Notes under the pieces: generated by a model
What the model was told of the DNA's origin: nothing
What the model saw: the letters and a program-made list of their open reading frames with translations, nothing else
Databases searched by the model: none
Program-made: the position numbers and the translations under genes
Part shown: positions 8,359 to 17,199 of the stretch, one piece after another
Numbering within the stretch: the first letter of the stretch is position 1
Layout: the number at the start of each line of letters is the position of its first letter
Source of the DNA: Nitrospinota bacterium
GTDB taxonomy: Bacteria > Nitrospinota_A > UBA7883 > JACRLM01
Direction of reading: 5' to 3'
DNA length: 64,000 nt
Assembly (NCBI GenBank): GCA_016208975.1
Contig: JACQXA010000004.1
Span: 428,501 to 492,500, forward strand

Positions 8359-9609
8359 CTAGTCCGCCTGGCGCCGGATGAACGCGGGTATGGCCAGGTT
8401 TTCGTTCTGGATGTCCATATCACCGTTGACCGCTTTCAAAGTTGGCCGCCTGGGTGGCACGAAAGCCCTTTCCGCCGCAACTTCCCGCGCGATGTCGTCT
8501 GCTATCAGCCTGTCGCGGGATATGCGGAGGGGGGCTATCTTCCCCTGGGGCGCCAGCTGGTCCTGCCGGGAGGATGAACCGTACTCGTCGCCCCTGCGCC
8601 CTTCCTGGAAGGCCTTGAACCCGGTGGCGATGACGGTAACGCTAACGCGTTCGCCCATGGTCTCGTCTATCACCAGCCCGAACTTGATGTCCGCGTCGTG
8701 GTCGGCGTGGTCGGTGATGAAGGATACGGCCTCGCTCATCTCGTTGAGGGAGAAATCCGGCCCGCCGGTGATGTTTATCAAAAGCCCCTTGGCGCCGTCT
8801 ATGTGGGAGTCTTCCAGCAGGGGGCTGTTTATGGCGCTCTGGGCGGCTTCCATGGCGCGTTTGTCGCCGGAACCCACGCCCACGCCCAACAGGGCCATGC
8901 CTTTCTGGCTCATCACTGTGCGCACGTCGGCGAAGTCCACGTTTATGTTGCCCACGCCGGTGATGATGTCGGATATGCCTTTAACCGCGCCGGACAGCAC
9001 CCCGTCGGCCTTGCCGAAAGCGGCCACGGCGGGGGTGGACTTGTCCACATACCCCAGCAATTGCTGGTTGGGGATAATTATGAGCGTATCGGCGTTCTTC
9101 CTTAACTCCGCCAGCCCCTGCTCGGCGTTGCCCAGCTTCCTTTTCCCCTCAAAGGAGAAAGGCTTTGTTACCACCGCCACGGTAAGCGCTCCCATCTCCT
9201 TGGCGATAGCGGCTATAACCGGCGCGGCCCCGGTGCCAGTGCCGCCGCCCATGCCAGCGGTGACGAACACCATGTGGGCGTCCCTTAAATGCTCCCTTAT
9301 ATCCTCCTCATCCTCGATGGCCGAGGCCTTGCCCACCTCGGGCCTGCCGCCGGCGCCAAGCCCGCGGGTGTGCTGTTTGCCCAGCTGTATCTTCTGCGGC
9401 ACGGGCGAGGCGCGCAGGGATTGCGCGTCGGTATTGGCCACGATAAACTCCACGCCGGATATGCCGTGGTTTAGCATGGTGCGCACGGCGTTGCCCCCGC
9501 CGCCCCCAACGCCCACCACCTTTATCTTCGGGGTGAAGTTGTAATCCGCAATGCTGTCGGCGCAATCGAAAATCACTTCGCTGTCATCTATATCCTGGAA
9601 CTCGCTCAT
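8359..9609 (-). CDS. ftsZ: Cell-division GTPase FtsZ
   Basis: 416 residues. The tubulin signature GMGGGTGTGAAP is at about 119-130, with GVGGGGGN at 33-40, the synergy loop NVDFADVR, and a C-terminal conserved peptide (LAIPAFIRRQ) that binds FtsA. It polymerises at mid-cell to form the Z ring. ATG 9609 has GGGAGG six bases upstream, so the longer reading frame to 9642 is rejected. It lies 71 bp after ftsA, the largest gap inside the operon, and no own promoter is obvious there. Confidence 0.97.
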   Translation of the reverse strand: MSEFQDIDDSEVIFDCADSIADYNFTPKIKVVGVGGGGGNAVRTMLNHGISGVEFIVANTDAQSLRASPVPQKIQLGKQHTRGLGAGGRPEVGKASAIEDEEDIREHLRDAHMVFVTAGMGGGTGTGAAPVIAAIAKEMGALTVAVVTKPFSFEGKRKLGNAEQGLAELRKNADTLIIIPNQQLLGYVDKSTPAVAAFGKADGVLSGAVKGISDIITGVGNINVDFADVRTVMSQKGMALLGVGVGSGDKRAMEAAQSAINSPLLEDSHIDGAKGLLINITGGPDFSLNEMSEAVSFITDHADHDADIKFGLVIDETMGERVSVTVIATGFKAFQEGRRGDEYGSSSRQDQLAPQGKIAPLRISRDRLIADDIAREVAAERAFVPPRRPTLKAVNGDMDIQNENLAIPAFIRRQAD

Positions 9610-9680
9610 CTCATCCTCCCTAGCGTTTATTGCCTTGCGCATGGCGGCCCGTTAAAAAGCCGCCCCTCCCGTGTGACCTA

Positions 9681-10910
9681 TCAGAAAAAATCCTTTATCC
9701 AGTCTTTTATCTTCACCAGCCCGCCGTCCAGAGCGCCTTTGCCACGGCTTCTCCTCTTGCGTCCACTGGCCATATCCCTCGCCCCGTAAAGAATCAGCCC
9801 CACCGCGGTGGCGTATTCGGCGCTGTCCACAATGTCGGTAATGCCGCCGAGCTTTCGCGGATGCGCCCGGCGCACCGGCATGTTGAAAATAGCCTCGGCT
9901 ATCTCCGGCATCCCCTGCATCATGGCCGTGCCTCCTGTAAGCGCCAGGCCCGCCGCCAGCTGGTCCAGATAGCCGGATACCTCCAGGTCGCGTTTGACCA
10001 TCATGAATATCTCCTCCACCCGAGGCTGGATTATGTCCGCCAGTGTCCTGCGGTAAACCTGCCGCGCCTCGCGTTCACCAACGCCGGGCACATCTATCAC
10101 CTCGTCGTCGGGCACCAGGTCTGACGCGGCGCAACCATAAAGACGTTTTATCTTCTCGGCTTCGTGCCCCGGGGTGCGGAAGCCGATGGATATGTCCCCG
10201 GTGATGTCGTTTCCGCCCAGGGTCACCACCGAGGTCCATTTGATGGAGCCTTTGTGGTATATGGCTATGTCGCAAGTGCCGCCACCCATGTTCACCAGGG
10301 CCACGCCCAGCTCTTTCTCGTCCTCGTCCAGCGCCGCCTCGGAGGCGGCCAGCTGTTCGGCCACAGTGGCCGAAACCACCAGCCCCGCCCTGTTCACGGA
10401 ACGCACGATGTTCTGTATCCACGTTACCGACCCGGTGATGATGTGCACCTTGGCCTCCAGCCGCACACCCCGCATACCCACGGGTTTGGCCACGCCCCCC
10501 TGCTCGTCCACGATGAATTCCTGGGAGAGCGTGTGGATCATCTCCCGGTCCATCGGTATGTTCACCGCCTTGGCCGCCTCCAGCACCCGGTCCACGTCGG
10601 CCTGGGTAACCTCCGAGCCTTTCACGGCGATTATGCCGTGGCTGTTTATCCCCTTGATATGCTCCCCGGCCACCGAGGCGTAAACGCTTTCTATCTCCGC
10701 CCCCGCCATGGTTTCCGCCTCTTCCACGGCGGCCTTTATGGACTCTACCGTGGACTCGATGTTCACCACCACACCCTTGCGCAGGCCGTGGGATGCGTGG
10801 CTTCCCAGTCCCACTATGTCTATGGCCCCACCGCTAATGTCCGCCAGCACACAGCAGGTCTTGGAGGTGCCGATATCCAAACCGGCGATTAGTTCCCTGT
10901 TCTTGGCCAT
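9681..10910 (-). CDS. ftsA: Cell-division actin-like protein FtsA
   Basis: 409 residues, actin/Hsp70-fold ATPase: GLDIGTSKTCCVLAD (phosphate 1), the 1C insertion after it, GGGTCDIAIY (phosphate 2) and ALTGGTAMMQGM (adenosine loop). A C-terminal amphipathic tail (LVKIKDWIKDFF) should anchor it to the membrane and tether FtsZ. Five bases separate it from ftsQ. Length and order are standard. Confidence 0.96.
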   Translation of the reverse strand: MAKNRELIAGLDIGTSKTCCVLADISGGAIDIVGLGSHASHGLRKGVVVNIESTVESIKAAVEEAETMAGAEIESVYASVAGEHIKGINSHGIIAVKGSEVTQADVDRVLEAAKAVNIPMDREMIHTLSQEFIVDEQGGVAKPVGMRGVRLEAKVHIITGSVTWIQNIVRSVNRAGLVVSATVAEQLAASEAALDEDEKELGVALVNMGGGTCDIAIYHKGSIKWTSVVTLGGNDITGDISIGFRTPGHEAEKIKRLYGCAASDLVPDDEVIDVPGVGEREARQVYRRTLADIIQPRVEEIFMMVKRDLEVSGYLDQLAAGLALTGGTAMMQGMPEIAEAIFNMPVRRAHPRKLGGITDIVDSAEYATAVGLILYGARDMASGRKRRSRGKGALDGGLVKIKDWIKDFF

Positions 10911-10915
10911 GTCTT

Positions 10916-11770
10916 CTATCCTCTGCTTCCATTTCCGGCGCTTCGCGGCGACGGATACGTGACAATCACCTTGTCGGCGAACATCATGCTCAGCGACAAA
11001 GGCGTCCCCTCCTTAGTCCTCAAGATGTGGTCCACGGTAATCAGCCTCTCCACTTCATCCTCCCACTTGCGTCTTGGGAACGTAAGCGAGGTTTGAGAGT
11101 CCTTGATCCGTATTTTTATTTTCCCCGGCTCGGCCAGGTCGAATCCCATCACCTGGTGTTTTCCCAAAAACCTGTAGCCGCTCAAGCGTTCCCATGCGTA
11201 AACGGCGGCTTTGAAATCCTGCTGGGAAAGCTTTGCCCCAGCCGTCACTTTGCCATCTTCCACCGGGGCTCCCTCGATGATCGGCAGGAGGATTTCCGCC
11301 GGGTTCTCGGCGGGGCATATCAGCACGCCGCCGTCGTCCACCACCCAGAACTCTTTCCCAGCCCTGGCCACGAACGCCGGAACCCGTTCCTTTATCCTTA
11401 CGCCCAAGGTGGAGGGAAGCTCGCGCCTCAGCTCCACTTCGCCCACCCAGGGGTGGGCTAACAACCTCTTGCTTATCTCACGCATGTCCAGCGACAGGGT
11501 GTTGCGCCCCTCCACCGGCCCGGCCAGCTTCTTTATCTCCTCCTCGTGGATGACAGAAAGGCCTTCCACACGGATCTGCGACACGTCGAAATAACGGTTT
11601 TTCACCGCCGCCTCGTAGCCTGTGTTGGCGCCGAAAGCCATAATGGCCACCGCCGCCAGCGCCGCCATGGTTTTAAGCGCCGCCCAAACCACCACCCGGG
11701 CCGCCTTTTTTCGTCCCTTTCCGGCGGAACCTGTCATCTTTCCATTGGGGGTATTCTGTTCACCGGTCAT
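10916..11770 (-). CDS. ftsQ: Cell-division protein FtsQ (POTRA domain)
   Basis: 284 residues: basic cytoplasmic tail, one membrane helix at about 25-48, a POTRA domain (about 60-130: FDVSQIRVEGLSVI, HPWVGEVELRRELPSTL, IKERVPAFV) and the FtsQ beta domain. It is a single-pass inner-membrane scaffold that recruits FtsL/FtsB. ATG 11770 overlaps ddl by 11 bp; ATG 11737 is an alternative that would avoid overlap. Confidence 0.92.
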   Translation of the reverse strand: MTGEQNTPNGKMTGSAGKGRKKAARVVVWAALKTMAALAAVAIMAFGANTGYEAAVKNRYFDVSQIRVEGLSVIHEEEIKKLAGPVEGRNTLSLDMREISKRLLAHPWVGEVELRRELPSTLGVRIKERVPAFVARAGKEFWVVDDGGVLICPAENPAEILLPIIEGAPVEDGKVTAGAKLSQQDFKAAVYAWERLSGYRFLGKHQVMGFDLAEPGKIKIRIKDSQTSLTFPRRKWEDEVERLITVDHILRTKEGTPLSLSMMFADKVIVTYPSPRSAGNGSRG

Positions 11771-12701
11771 CGGCTAAAGCCTCCATAAGGATGGTCAACA
11801 CCAGGTCATCGAACGAAAGTCCCACGGCGGCGGCCTCTTTGGGCAGAAGGCTGGTTTCCGTCATTCCCGGGATGGTGTTGAGCTCCAGAAACCAGGGTTT
11901 GCCCGCCCGGTCCACAATAAACTCGGAACGGGTGGCCCCCTTGCAACCCAGCGCCCCGTGTACGGCCAATGTCATGCGGGCGGCCTCTTGCAACGACCCG
12001 TCCGCCAGCCGGGCGGGAATGTGGTAATGGGTAGAGCCTGGGGTATATTTATGGGTGTAGTCGTAAAAACCCCCGGTGGTCTCTATCTCCACGGCGGGCA
12101 AGGCCATGTCGCCCAGCACGCCAACGGTTATAAGCGCGCCTTCCACGAAATCCTCGGCCACCATTTCATGGTATTCGCCGAATGCCCTTTCCACCGCATC
12201 CGCTATCTTGTCGCCGGAAAGGCAGACCGTAACACCTATGGACGATCCTCCAACCGAAGGTTTTATGACCACCGGCGCGGCCAGGGACGCTATCGCCGTT
12301 TCCCTGTCCGCGTCGTTTTTCCCTATAACCCGGTAACCCGGCGTGGCCACGCCGATGCTTTGGCAAACCATTTTCGTGAGCCGCTTGTTCATGGCTATGG
12401 CGCTGGCCGCCACCCCGGAAGCGGTGTATGGAACGCCCATGGCCTCCAGCGCCCCCTGGATGCACCCATCCTCGCCATAGCGGCCATGCAGGGCGATGAA
12501 CGCCACGTGGGCGCCGCTCTTTTTTATCTGCTCGCATACGTCGCGGCCGGCGTCTATGCTTACAGAGGGGATCCCCAGCCGCGCAAGGGCCCCCAGCACG
12601 GCGGCGCCGGTTTTCAGGCTTATCTCCCGTTCGCTGGACAGGCCGCCCATGAGTACGGCCACTTTTTTGTATTTGAGCGTATCTATGCGAGCCTTACTCA
12701 T
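11760..12701 (-). CDS. ddl: D-alanine-D-alanine ligase
   Basis: 313 residues, ATP-grasp fold. The N-terminus has VAVLMGGLSSEREISLKTG; the ATP-grasp core has VIKPSVGGSSIGV and the metal-binding ELNTIPGMTETSL near the end. It makes the D-Ala-D-Ala dipeptide for MurF. ATG 12701 has a GGGGG ribosome site and overlaps murB by 8 bp; an upstream TTG at 12716 is less likely. Confidence 0.95.
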   Translation of the reverse strand: MSKARIDTLKYKKVAVLMGGLSSEREISLKTGAAVLGALARLGIPSVSIDAGRDVCEQIKKSGAHVAFIALHGRYGEDGCIQGALEAMGVPYTASGVAASAIAMNKRLTKMVCQSIGVATPGYRVIGKNDADRETAIASLAAPVVIKPSVGGSSIGVTVCLSGDKIADAVERAFGEYHEMVAEDFVEGALITVGVLGDMALPAVEIETTGGFYDYTHKYTPGSTHYHIPARLADGSLQEAARMTLAVHGALGCKGATRSEFIVDRAGKPWFLELNTIPGMTETSLLPKEAAAVGLSFDDLVLTILMEALADDR

Positions 12702-13575
12702 CGAATTCCCCCACAAGCTTTATCTCCGGCGCAAGTTTCACGCCGGACATTTCGTAAACCCTGTCCTGGGCCAGCTTCATAAGCGCGCGCACGTCCCGCG
12801 CAGTGGCGCCACCTTCGTTCACTATGAAATTGGCGTGTTTTTCAGACACCCTGGCGCCTCCAATTCGAGTCCCCTTAAGCCCAGCGGCCTCTATGAGCCG
12901 TCCGGCGTAATCCCCCGGCGGGTTTTTAAACACCGATCCGGCGGAGGGAATGTCCAGCGGCTGTGAAGCCTTCCGCGCAAGCTGGGACTGTCGCATCCGC
13001 TCTTTTATCCGCGCCCTGTCCCCTTCCCGCGCCACGAAGCGGCAGGAAAGAATCAACGCGTCTTTAGGCAAGGCTGACGAACGGTACGCAAACCCCATAT
13101 CGTCACTTCCCAAAGTAATGGTCTCCCCTTCCCTTGTGACAACGGTGGCGGACAAGAGGACATCTTTAACCTCTCCGTCCCTCGTTCCCGCGTTCATCAC
13201 TATCGCTCCTCCAACCGTGCCCGGAATCCCATGGGCGAACTCAAGCCCGCTCAACGACTGGCGGCATGCCGCCACCGCAAGTTTCGTAAAAGAAACCCCG
13301 GCTTGCGCCTCTATTACCATTTGCCCGCCGGGCCCCTGCAAAAACTCCACTTCGGCCAGTACACCCGCAAGGCAAAGCGCCGTTCCCCTCACGCCCGCGT
13401 CCGACACCAGCGTGTTCGATCCGCCGCCCAGGATGAGCGAAACCTCTCCGGAGCGTATCCACCTCCCCGCCTCTTCCGCCGTGGCGGGAAAAACCAGCCT
13501 GTCCGCCGGGCCGCCTATTCCAAAGGTGGTAAGCCCGGCCAGTGGAGCGTTCACCTCCACCAATCCTTTTTTCAT
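12694..13575 (-). CDS. murB: UDP-N-acetylenolpyruvoylglucosamine reductase
   Basis: 293 residues, FAD-dependent. TTFGIGGPADRLVFP and LGGGSNTLVSDAGVRG are the FAD-binding motifs, GIPGTVGGAIVMNAG the signature, and PSAGSVFKNPPGDYAGRLIEAAGLKG the type-II MurB catalytic region with its serine. It completes UDP-MurNAc by reducing the enolpyruvyl ether with NADPH. It lies 24 bp after murC in the same operon. Confidence 0.95.
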   Translation of the reverse strand: MKKGLVEVNAPLAGLTTFGIGGPADRLVFPATAEEAGRWIRSGEVSLILGGGSNTLVSDAGVRGTALCLAGVLAEVEFLQGPGGQMVIEAQAGVSFTKLAVAACRQSLSGLEFAHGIPGTVGGAIVMNAGTRDGEVKDVLLSATVVTREGETITLGSDDMGFAYRSSALPKDALILSCRFVAREGDRARIKERMRQSQLARKASQPLDIPSAGSVFKNPPGDYAGRLIEAAGLKGTRIGGARVSEKHANFIVNEGGATARDVRALMKLAQDRVYEMSGVKLAPEIKLVGEFDE

Positions 13576-13599
13576 CGGCTTCTCTCATTCCTTATTCCG

Positions 13600-14997
13600 T
13601 CAGGCCAGCGCGGAGAGGATCCTGCCGCCCAGTTGAGTCACATTTCCAGCGCCAAGGGTAAGCACAATGTCCCCCTCGCGCGCGGTCTCCAGCGCGATCT
13701 TCAGGGCCGCGTCCAGGCTGGCGGCGAACTTCACCCCTTTTTTCCCGTGGGCGGCCACCCCTTCGGCCAGGATCTCACCGCGTACCCCTTCAATGGGCGC
13801 CTCACCGGCGGCGTATATCTCCATAACGATGAGTTCGTCGGCGTCGTAGAAAGAGGTGTGGAACTCCTCCATCTGGTCGCGGGTCCTGCTGTACCTGTGG
13901 GGCTGGAACACCACCACAAGCCTCCTGTCGGCGAAACCTTCCTTGATGGCGCGCAAGGTGGCGCGGATCTCGTTGGGGTGGTGGCCGTAATCGTCTATCA
14001 TCATTATTCCGCGCGCCTCGCCCTTCACCTGGCACCGCCGCTGGACACCGGCGAAACCGGTTAGCGACGCCACCGCCCCGGCGGGCTCCATGCCAAGCTC
14101 CATCCCCACAGACATGGCCGCCAGAGCGTTATACACGTTATGCACGCCGGGCATGGATATGCCCACGCGGCCCACTTCATGCCCTTCTAACGCCACGGTG
14201 AAGGTGGAATTGAACTTGTCGTATTTTATTTCCCGCGCCGTAAGGTCGGCCGTGGACTTAATGCCGTAAGTTCGGAACCGCTTGGTGACGTGGGGGATTA
14301 TTTCCTGTATCGCCGGGTCGTCCAGGCACAGCACCGACACGCCGTAGAACGGGGTCTTGTTGATAAACTCCACGAAGGCGCGTTTGACGTTGTCGAAGGA
14401 GCCGTAATGGTCCAGGTGCTCGGCGTCTATATTGGTCACTATGGCTATGGTGGGATACAGCTTCAGGAACGACCCGTCGGACTCGTCCGCCTCGGCCACC
14501 AGAAACTCACCCTGCCCCAGCTTGGCGCCGGAGCCGAACCTGTCCACCTTGCCGCCGATGATTATCGTGGGGTCATATCCACCTTTTGTGAGGGTCACCG
14601 CCGTCATGGAGGTTGTGGTGGTCTTGCCGTGGGCGCCCGCCACCGCCACCGAGTGTTTCATCCGCATAAGCTCGGCCAGCATTTCCGCCCTGGGGATCAC
14701 CGGTATCAGGCGGCTCCTGGCTTCCACTATCTCCGGGTTGTCGCTCCGGATGGCGGAGGAGACCACCACCACGTCGGCTTCGCCAACGTTTTGCGCCCCA
14801 TGGCCCACGGCCACCCTCGCCCCCATCGAACGCAGGACCTTCACCGTGTCAGACTCGGCCACGTCCGACCCTGTAACCGCGTACCCCATGTTAAGCAGTA
14901 TCTCCGCTATGCCGCTCATCCCCGCCCCGCCTATGCCGACGAAATGCAGGGTCTTGGTTTTTCCGAACCTTTGAGTTTTCATTTCCTGTCCGTCCAC
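13600..14997 (-). CDS. murC: UDP-N-acetylmuramate-L-alanine ligase
   Basis: 465 residues, Mur ligase. LHFVGIGGAGMSGIAEIL at the N-terminus, the P-loop GAHGKTTTTS, DEYGHHPNE-type motif seen as DDYGHHPNEI, and the C-terminal FQPHRYSRT. It adds L-Ala to UDP-MurNAc. The GTG at 14997 has AAGGA seven bases upstream that overlaps the murG stop codon; ATG 14982 is a possible alternative with a weaker site. Confidence 0.96.
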   Translation of the reverse strand: MDGQEMKTQRFGKTKTLHFVGIGGAGMSGIAEILLNMGYAVTGSDVAESDTVKVLRSMGARVAVGHGAQNVGEADVVVVSSAIRSDNPEIVEARSRLIPVIPRAEMLAELMRMKHSVAVAGAHGKTTTTSMTAVTLTKGGYDPTIIIGGKVDRFGSGAKLGQGEFLVAEADESDGSFLKLYPTIAIVTNIDAEHLDHYGSFDNVKRAFVEFINKTPFYGVSVLCLDDPAIQEIIPHVTKRFRTYGIKSTADLTAREIKYDKFNSTFTVALEGHEVGRVGISMPGVHNVYNALAAMSVGMELGMEPAGAVASLTGFAGVQRRCQVKGEARGIMMIDDYGHHPNEIRATLRAIKEGFADRRLVVVFQPHRYSRTRDQMEEFHTSFYDADELIVMEIYAAGEAPIEGVRGEILAEGVAAHGKKGVKFAASLDAALKIALETAREGDIVLTLGAGNVTQLGGRILSALA

Positions 14998-15007
14998 AGC
15001 TTTTTCC

Positions 15008-16081
15008 TTACGCCGCCACGAGCTTCATGAGCCCGTCGGCGATCTCCCGCGCCGCGTGGGGCCTGGCCATCCGCCGGGCGCTTTCGCCCATTTGGGCAAG
15101 TCCGGCGCGGTCATTTAAAAATTTCTCAACCATCCCGGCGATTGCGGCGCCGTTCAACCCCTGATCCCTCACCACCAGCGCCGCCCCCGCCTGGGCCATT
15201 GCCTGGGCGTTTTTCGTTTGATGATCGTCCGCCGCGTGGGGGAACGGAACGTAAACCGCAGGCCTGCCCACGGCGCATATTTCCGCCACGGCCCCGGCCC
15301 CGGCGCGGGAGATGACGATGTCCGCGTCGGCCAGCCTCTGGGGCATATCCGCGTAAAACGCCGAAGCCTCCCATCGGAACCTGGCGTTAATGTAGGCTTT
15401 CTTAACCCGCTCTATATCCTTGGCTCCGGTCTGGTGAACAACGCTTATGGAGCCCGCGAAAGCGTCCATCGTTTGCACAGCCTCCATCATTGCCGTGTTC
15501 ATGGAGGAGGCGCCCAGACTGCCCCCCACAACCAATATGCCCAGCCGCGAGTCCTGCCGTCTTCTCTGGACGGTGAAAAATTCCGGCCGTATGGGGTTGC
15601 CCGTCACAATCCCTTTGCCGCCGGGAAAGAAACTTTCAGAACCTGGCCAGGTGACGAAAACTTTTTGGGCTATCTTTCCCAGCCACCGGTTGGTCAACCC
15701 CGGCGCGGCGTTCTGCTCGGCCACCGCCAGCGGTGTTCCCGCAAGAACCGCCGCCAGCCCCACCGGGCCAGACGCATAGCCCCCGCAACCTAGTATCACG
15801 TCCGGCTTAAAATTACCCATGATCTCCCGAGCCTGTCCGACGCCCTTCACCAGCTTGGCCAGGGCCGATACGCGGCTTAAAAAACCTTTGCCTTTGATTC
15901 CCGCCACATCCAGCGTTTCGATGGCGAAACCCTCCTGGGGCACAAGCCTTGTCTCCACCCCGTTCACTGCCCCCACAAACAGGATTTCCACCCCGGCCCT
16001 CCGGGCCAATAGCTCCTTGGCCACCGCCACTCCCGGATAAACGTGGCCCGCCGTTCCGCCGCCGGTGATTATCACTTTCAT
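15008..16081 (-). CDS. murG: UDP-GlcNAc:lipid-I GlcNAc transferase
   Basis: 357 residues, GT-B glycosyltransferase (GT28). ITGGGTAGHVYPGVAVA is the N-terminal G-loop, VVGGSLGAS a later G-loop, and ISRAGAGAVAEICAVGRPAVYVPFPHAADDHQ the UDP-GlcNAc site. It converts lipid I to lipid II on the cytoplasmic face. The frame is open upstream to 17314, but the family N-terminus starts at ATG 16081, which overlaps the ftsW stop as ATGA. Confidence 0.96.
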   Translation of the reverse strand: MKVIITGGGTAGHVYPGVAVAKELLARRAGVEILFVGAVNGVETRLVPQEGFAIETLDVAGIKGKGFLSRVSALAKLVKGVGQAREIMGNFKPDVILGCGGYASGPVGLAAVLAGTPLAVAEQNAAPGLTNRWLGKIAQKVFVTWPGSESFFPGGKGIVTGNPIRPEFFTVQRRRQDSRLGILVVGGSLGASSMNTAMMEAVQTMDAFAGSISVVHQTGAKDIERVKKAYINARFRWEASAFYADMPQRLADADIVISRAGAGAVAEICAVGRPAVYVPFPHAADDHQTKNAQAMAQAGAALVVRDQGLNGAAIAGMVEKFLNDRAGLAQMGESARRMARPHAAREIADGLMKLVAA

Positions 16082-17199
16082 GACCTTTCCAGATACGGCC
16101 TTGCGGCCTTCTCCGATATGTTCGCCAGCAGACCAACGCTTATGAGCCACATCACCAGCGCCGTGCCTCCCAAGCTTATGAAAGGAAGCGGCAGACCCTT
16201 GGTGGGCATGGCTCCGGCGATTACCGATATGTTCAACAACGCCTGTATGGTGATGGTGAAGGTTATGCCCAGGGCCAAAAGGGAGCTGAACCTGTCCTGC
16301 GCCATAAGCCCCGCGCGGATCCCTCGCCACGCCAGAATCAGGAATAGCCCCACCACCGTGAGCGCCCCCACCAGGCCCAATTCCTCGCCGATGATGGAAA
16401 ATATGAAATCCGTATGCGGCTCCGGCAGGTAGAAAAGTTTCTGTCTGCCATTGCCCAGGCCAACGCCCAGCACGCCACCCTTGGCCAGCGCCACGAAGGA
16501 CTGGATGATCTGATAACCTGAATCGGACGCGTCGTCCCACGGGTTGAGGAACGAGAGGATCCGGCGGCGCCGGTAGCCCACGTTGTAAACCGCCGCCCAC
16601 AGGATGGGCAGGGCCAGCAGAAATGTGCCCGCCAGGTAACGGCCACGGACACCCGAAATCAGGAACATGGTGAACGAGACCATGCCTATTATCATGGCCG
16701 TGCCCAAATCGGGCTGGAGCTGGATGAGGATGAACACCACCAGCAAGGCCACCAGGTTGGGCATGTAGCCGAACACGAAGTCCTTTATGGTGTTCTCCTC
16801 TTCTTTCTTGGCCAGAAAACCGGCGAAGAATATCACTATGCCCAGCTTGGCCACCTCTGAAGGCTGGACGGTGGCGAACCCGAGGTTTATCCATCTTTTC
16901 GCGCCGTTCACGTTCACTCCGAGCCCCGGCGCGTAAACCAGCACAAGCGCCGACAGGACCAGCGCGTAAATCAGCCATATCCTTTTTTTCAGGAACCGGT
17001 AATCGAACCTCATGGCGGCGAACATGCCCAGCACGCCCAGCAGGGACCACATCCCCTGCCGTTTGAGGAAATAATAGGAGTCCCCGTGTTTCTCTATGGC
17101 GATTACCGCCGAACTGGAGAAGATCATGACTATCCCCAGCCCCAGCAATAACAGGGCGCATATGATTATCCAGATGTCGGGCCTTGTTTTTACCGGCAT
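16078..17199 (-). CDS. ftsW: Septal peptidoglycan polymerase FtsW (SEDS)
   Basis: 373 residues, about ten membrane helices. SEDS motifs are present: FAAMRFDYRFLK, KRWINLG, QPSEVAKLG (near residue 113), LQPDLGTA, GLGNGRQK and PTKGLPLPFISLGGTAL. It polymerises lipid II in complex with FtsI. ATG overlaps the murD stop by one base (TGATG), so the two should be translationally coupled. Confidence 0.95.
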   Translation of the reverse strand: MPVKTRPDIWIIICALLLLGLGIVMIFSSSAVIAIEKHGDSYYFLKRQGMWSLLGVLGMFAAMRFDYRFLKKRIWLIYALVLSALVLVYAPGLGVNVNGAKRWINLGFATVQPSEVAKLGIVIFFAGFLAKKEEENTIKDFVFGYMPNLVALLVVFILIQLQPDLGTAMIIGMVSFTMFLISGVRGRYLAGTFLLALPILWAAVYNVGYRRRRILSFLNPWDDASDSGYQIIQSFVALAKGGVLGVGLGNGRQKLFYLPEPHTDFIFSIIGEELGLVGALTVVGLFLILAWRGIRAGLMAQDRFSSLLALGITFTITIQALLNISVIAGAMPTKGLPLPFISLGGTALVMWLISVGLLANISEKAARPYLERS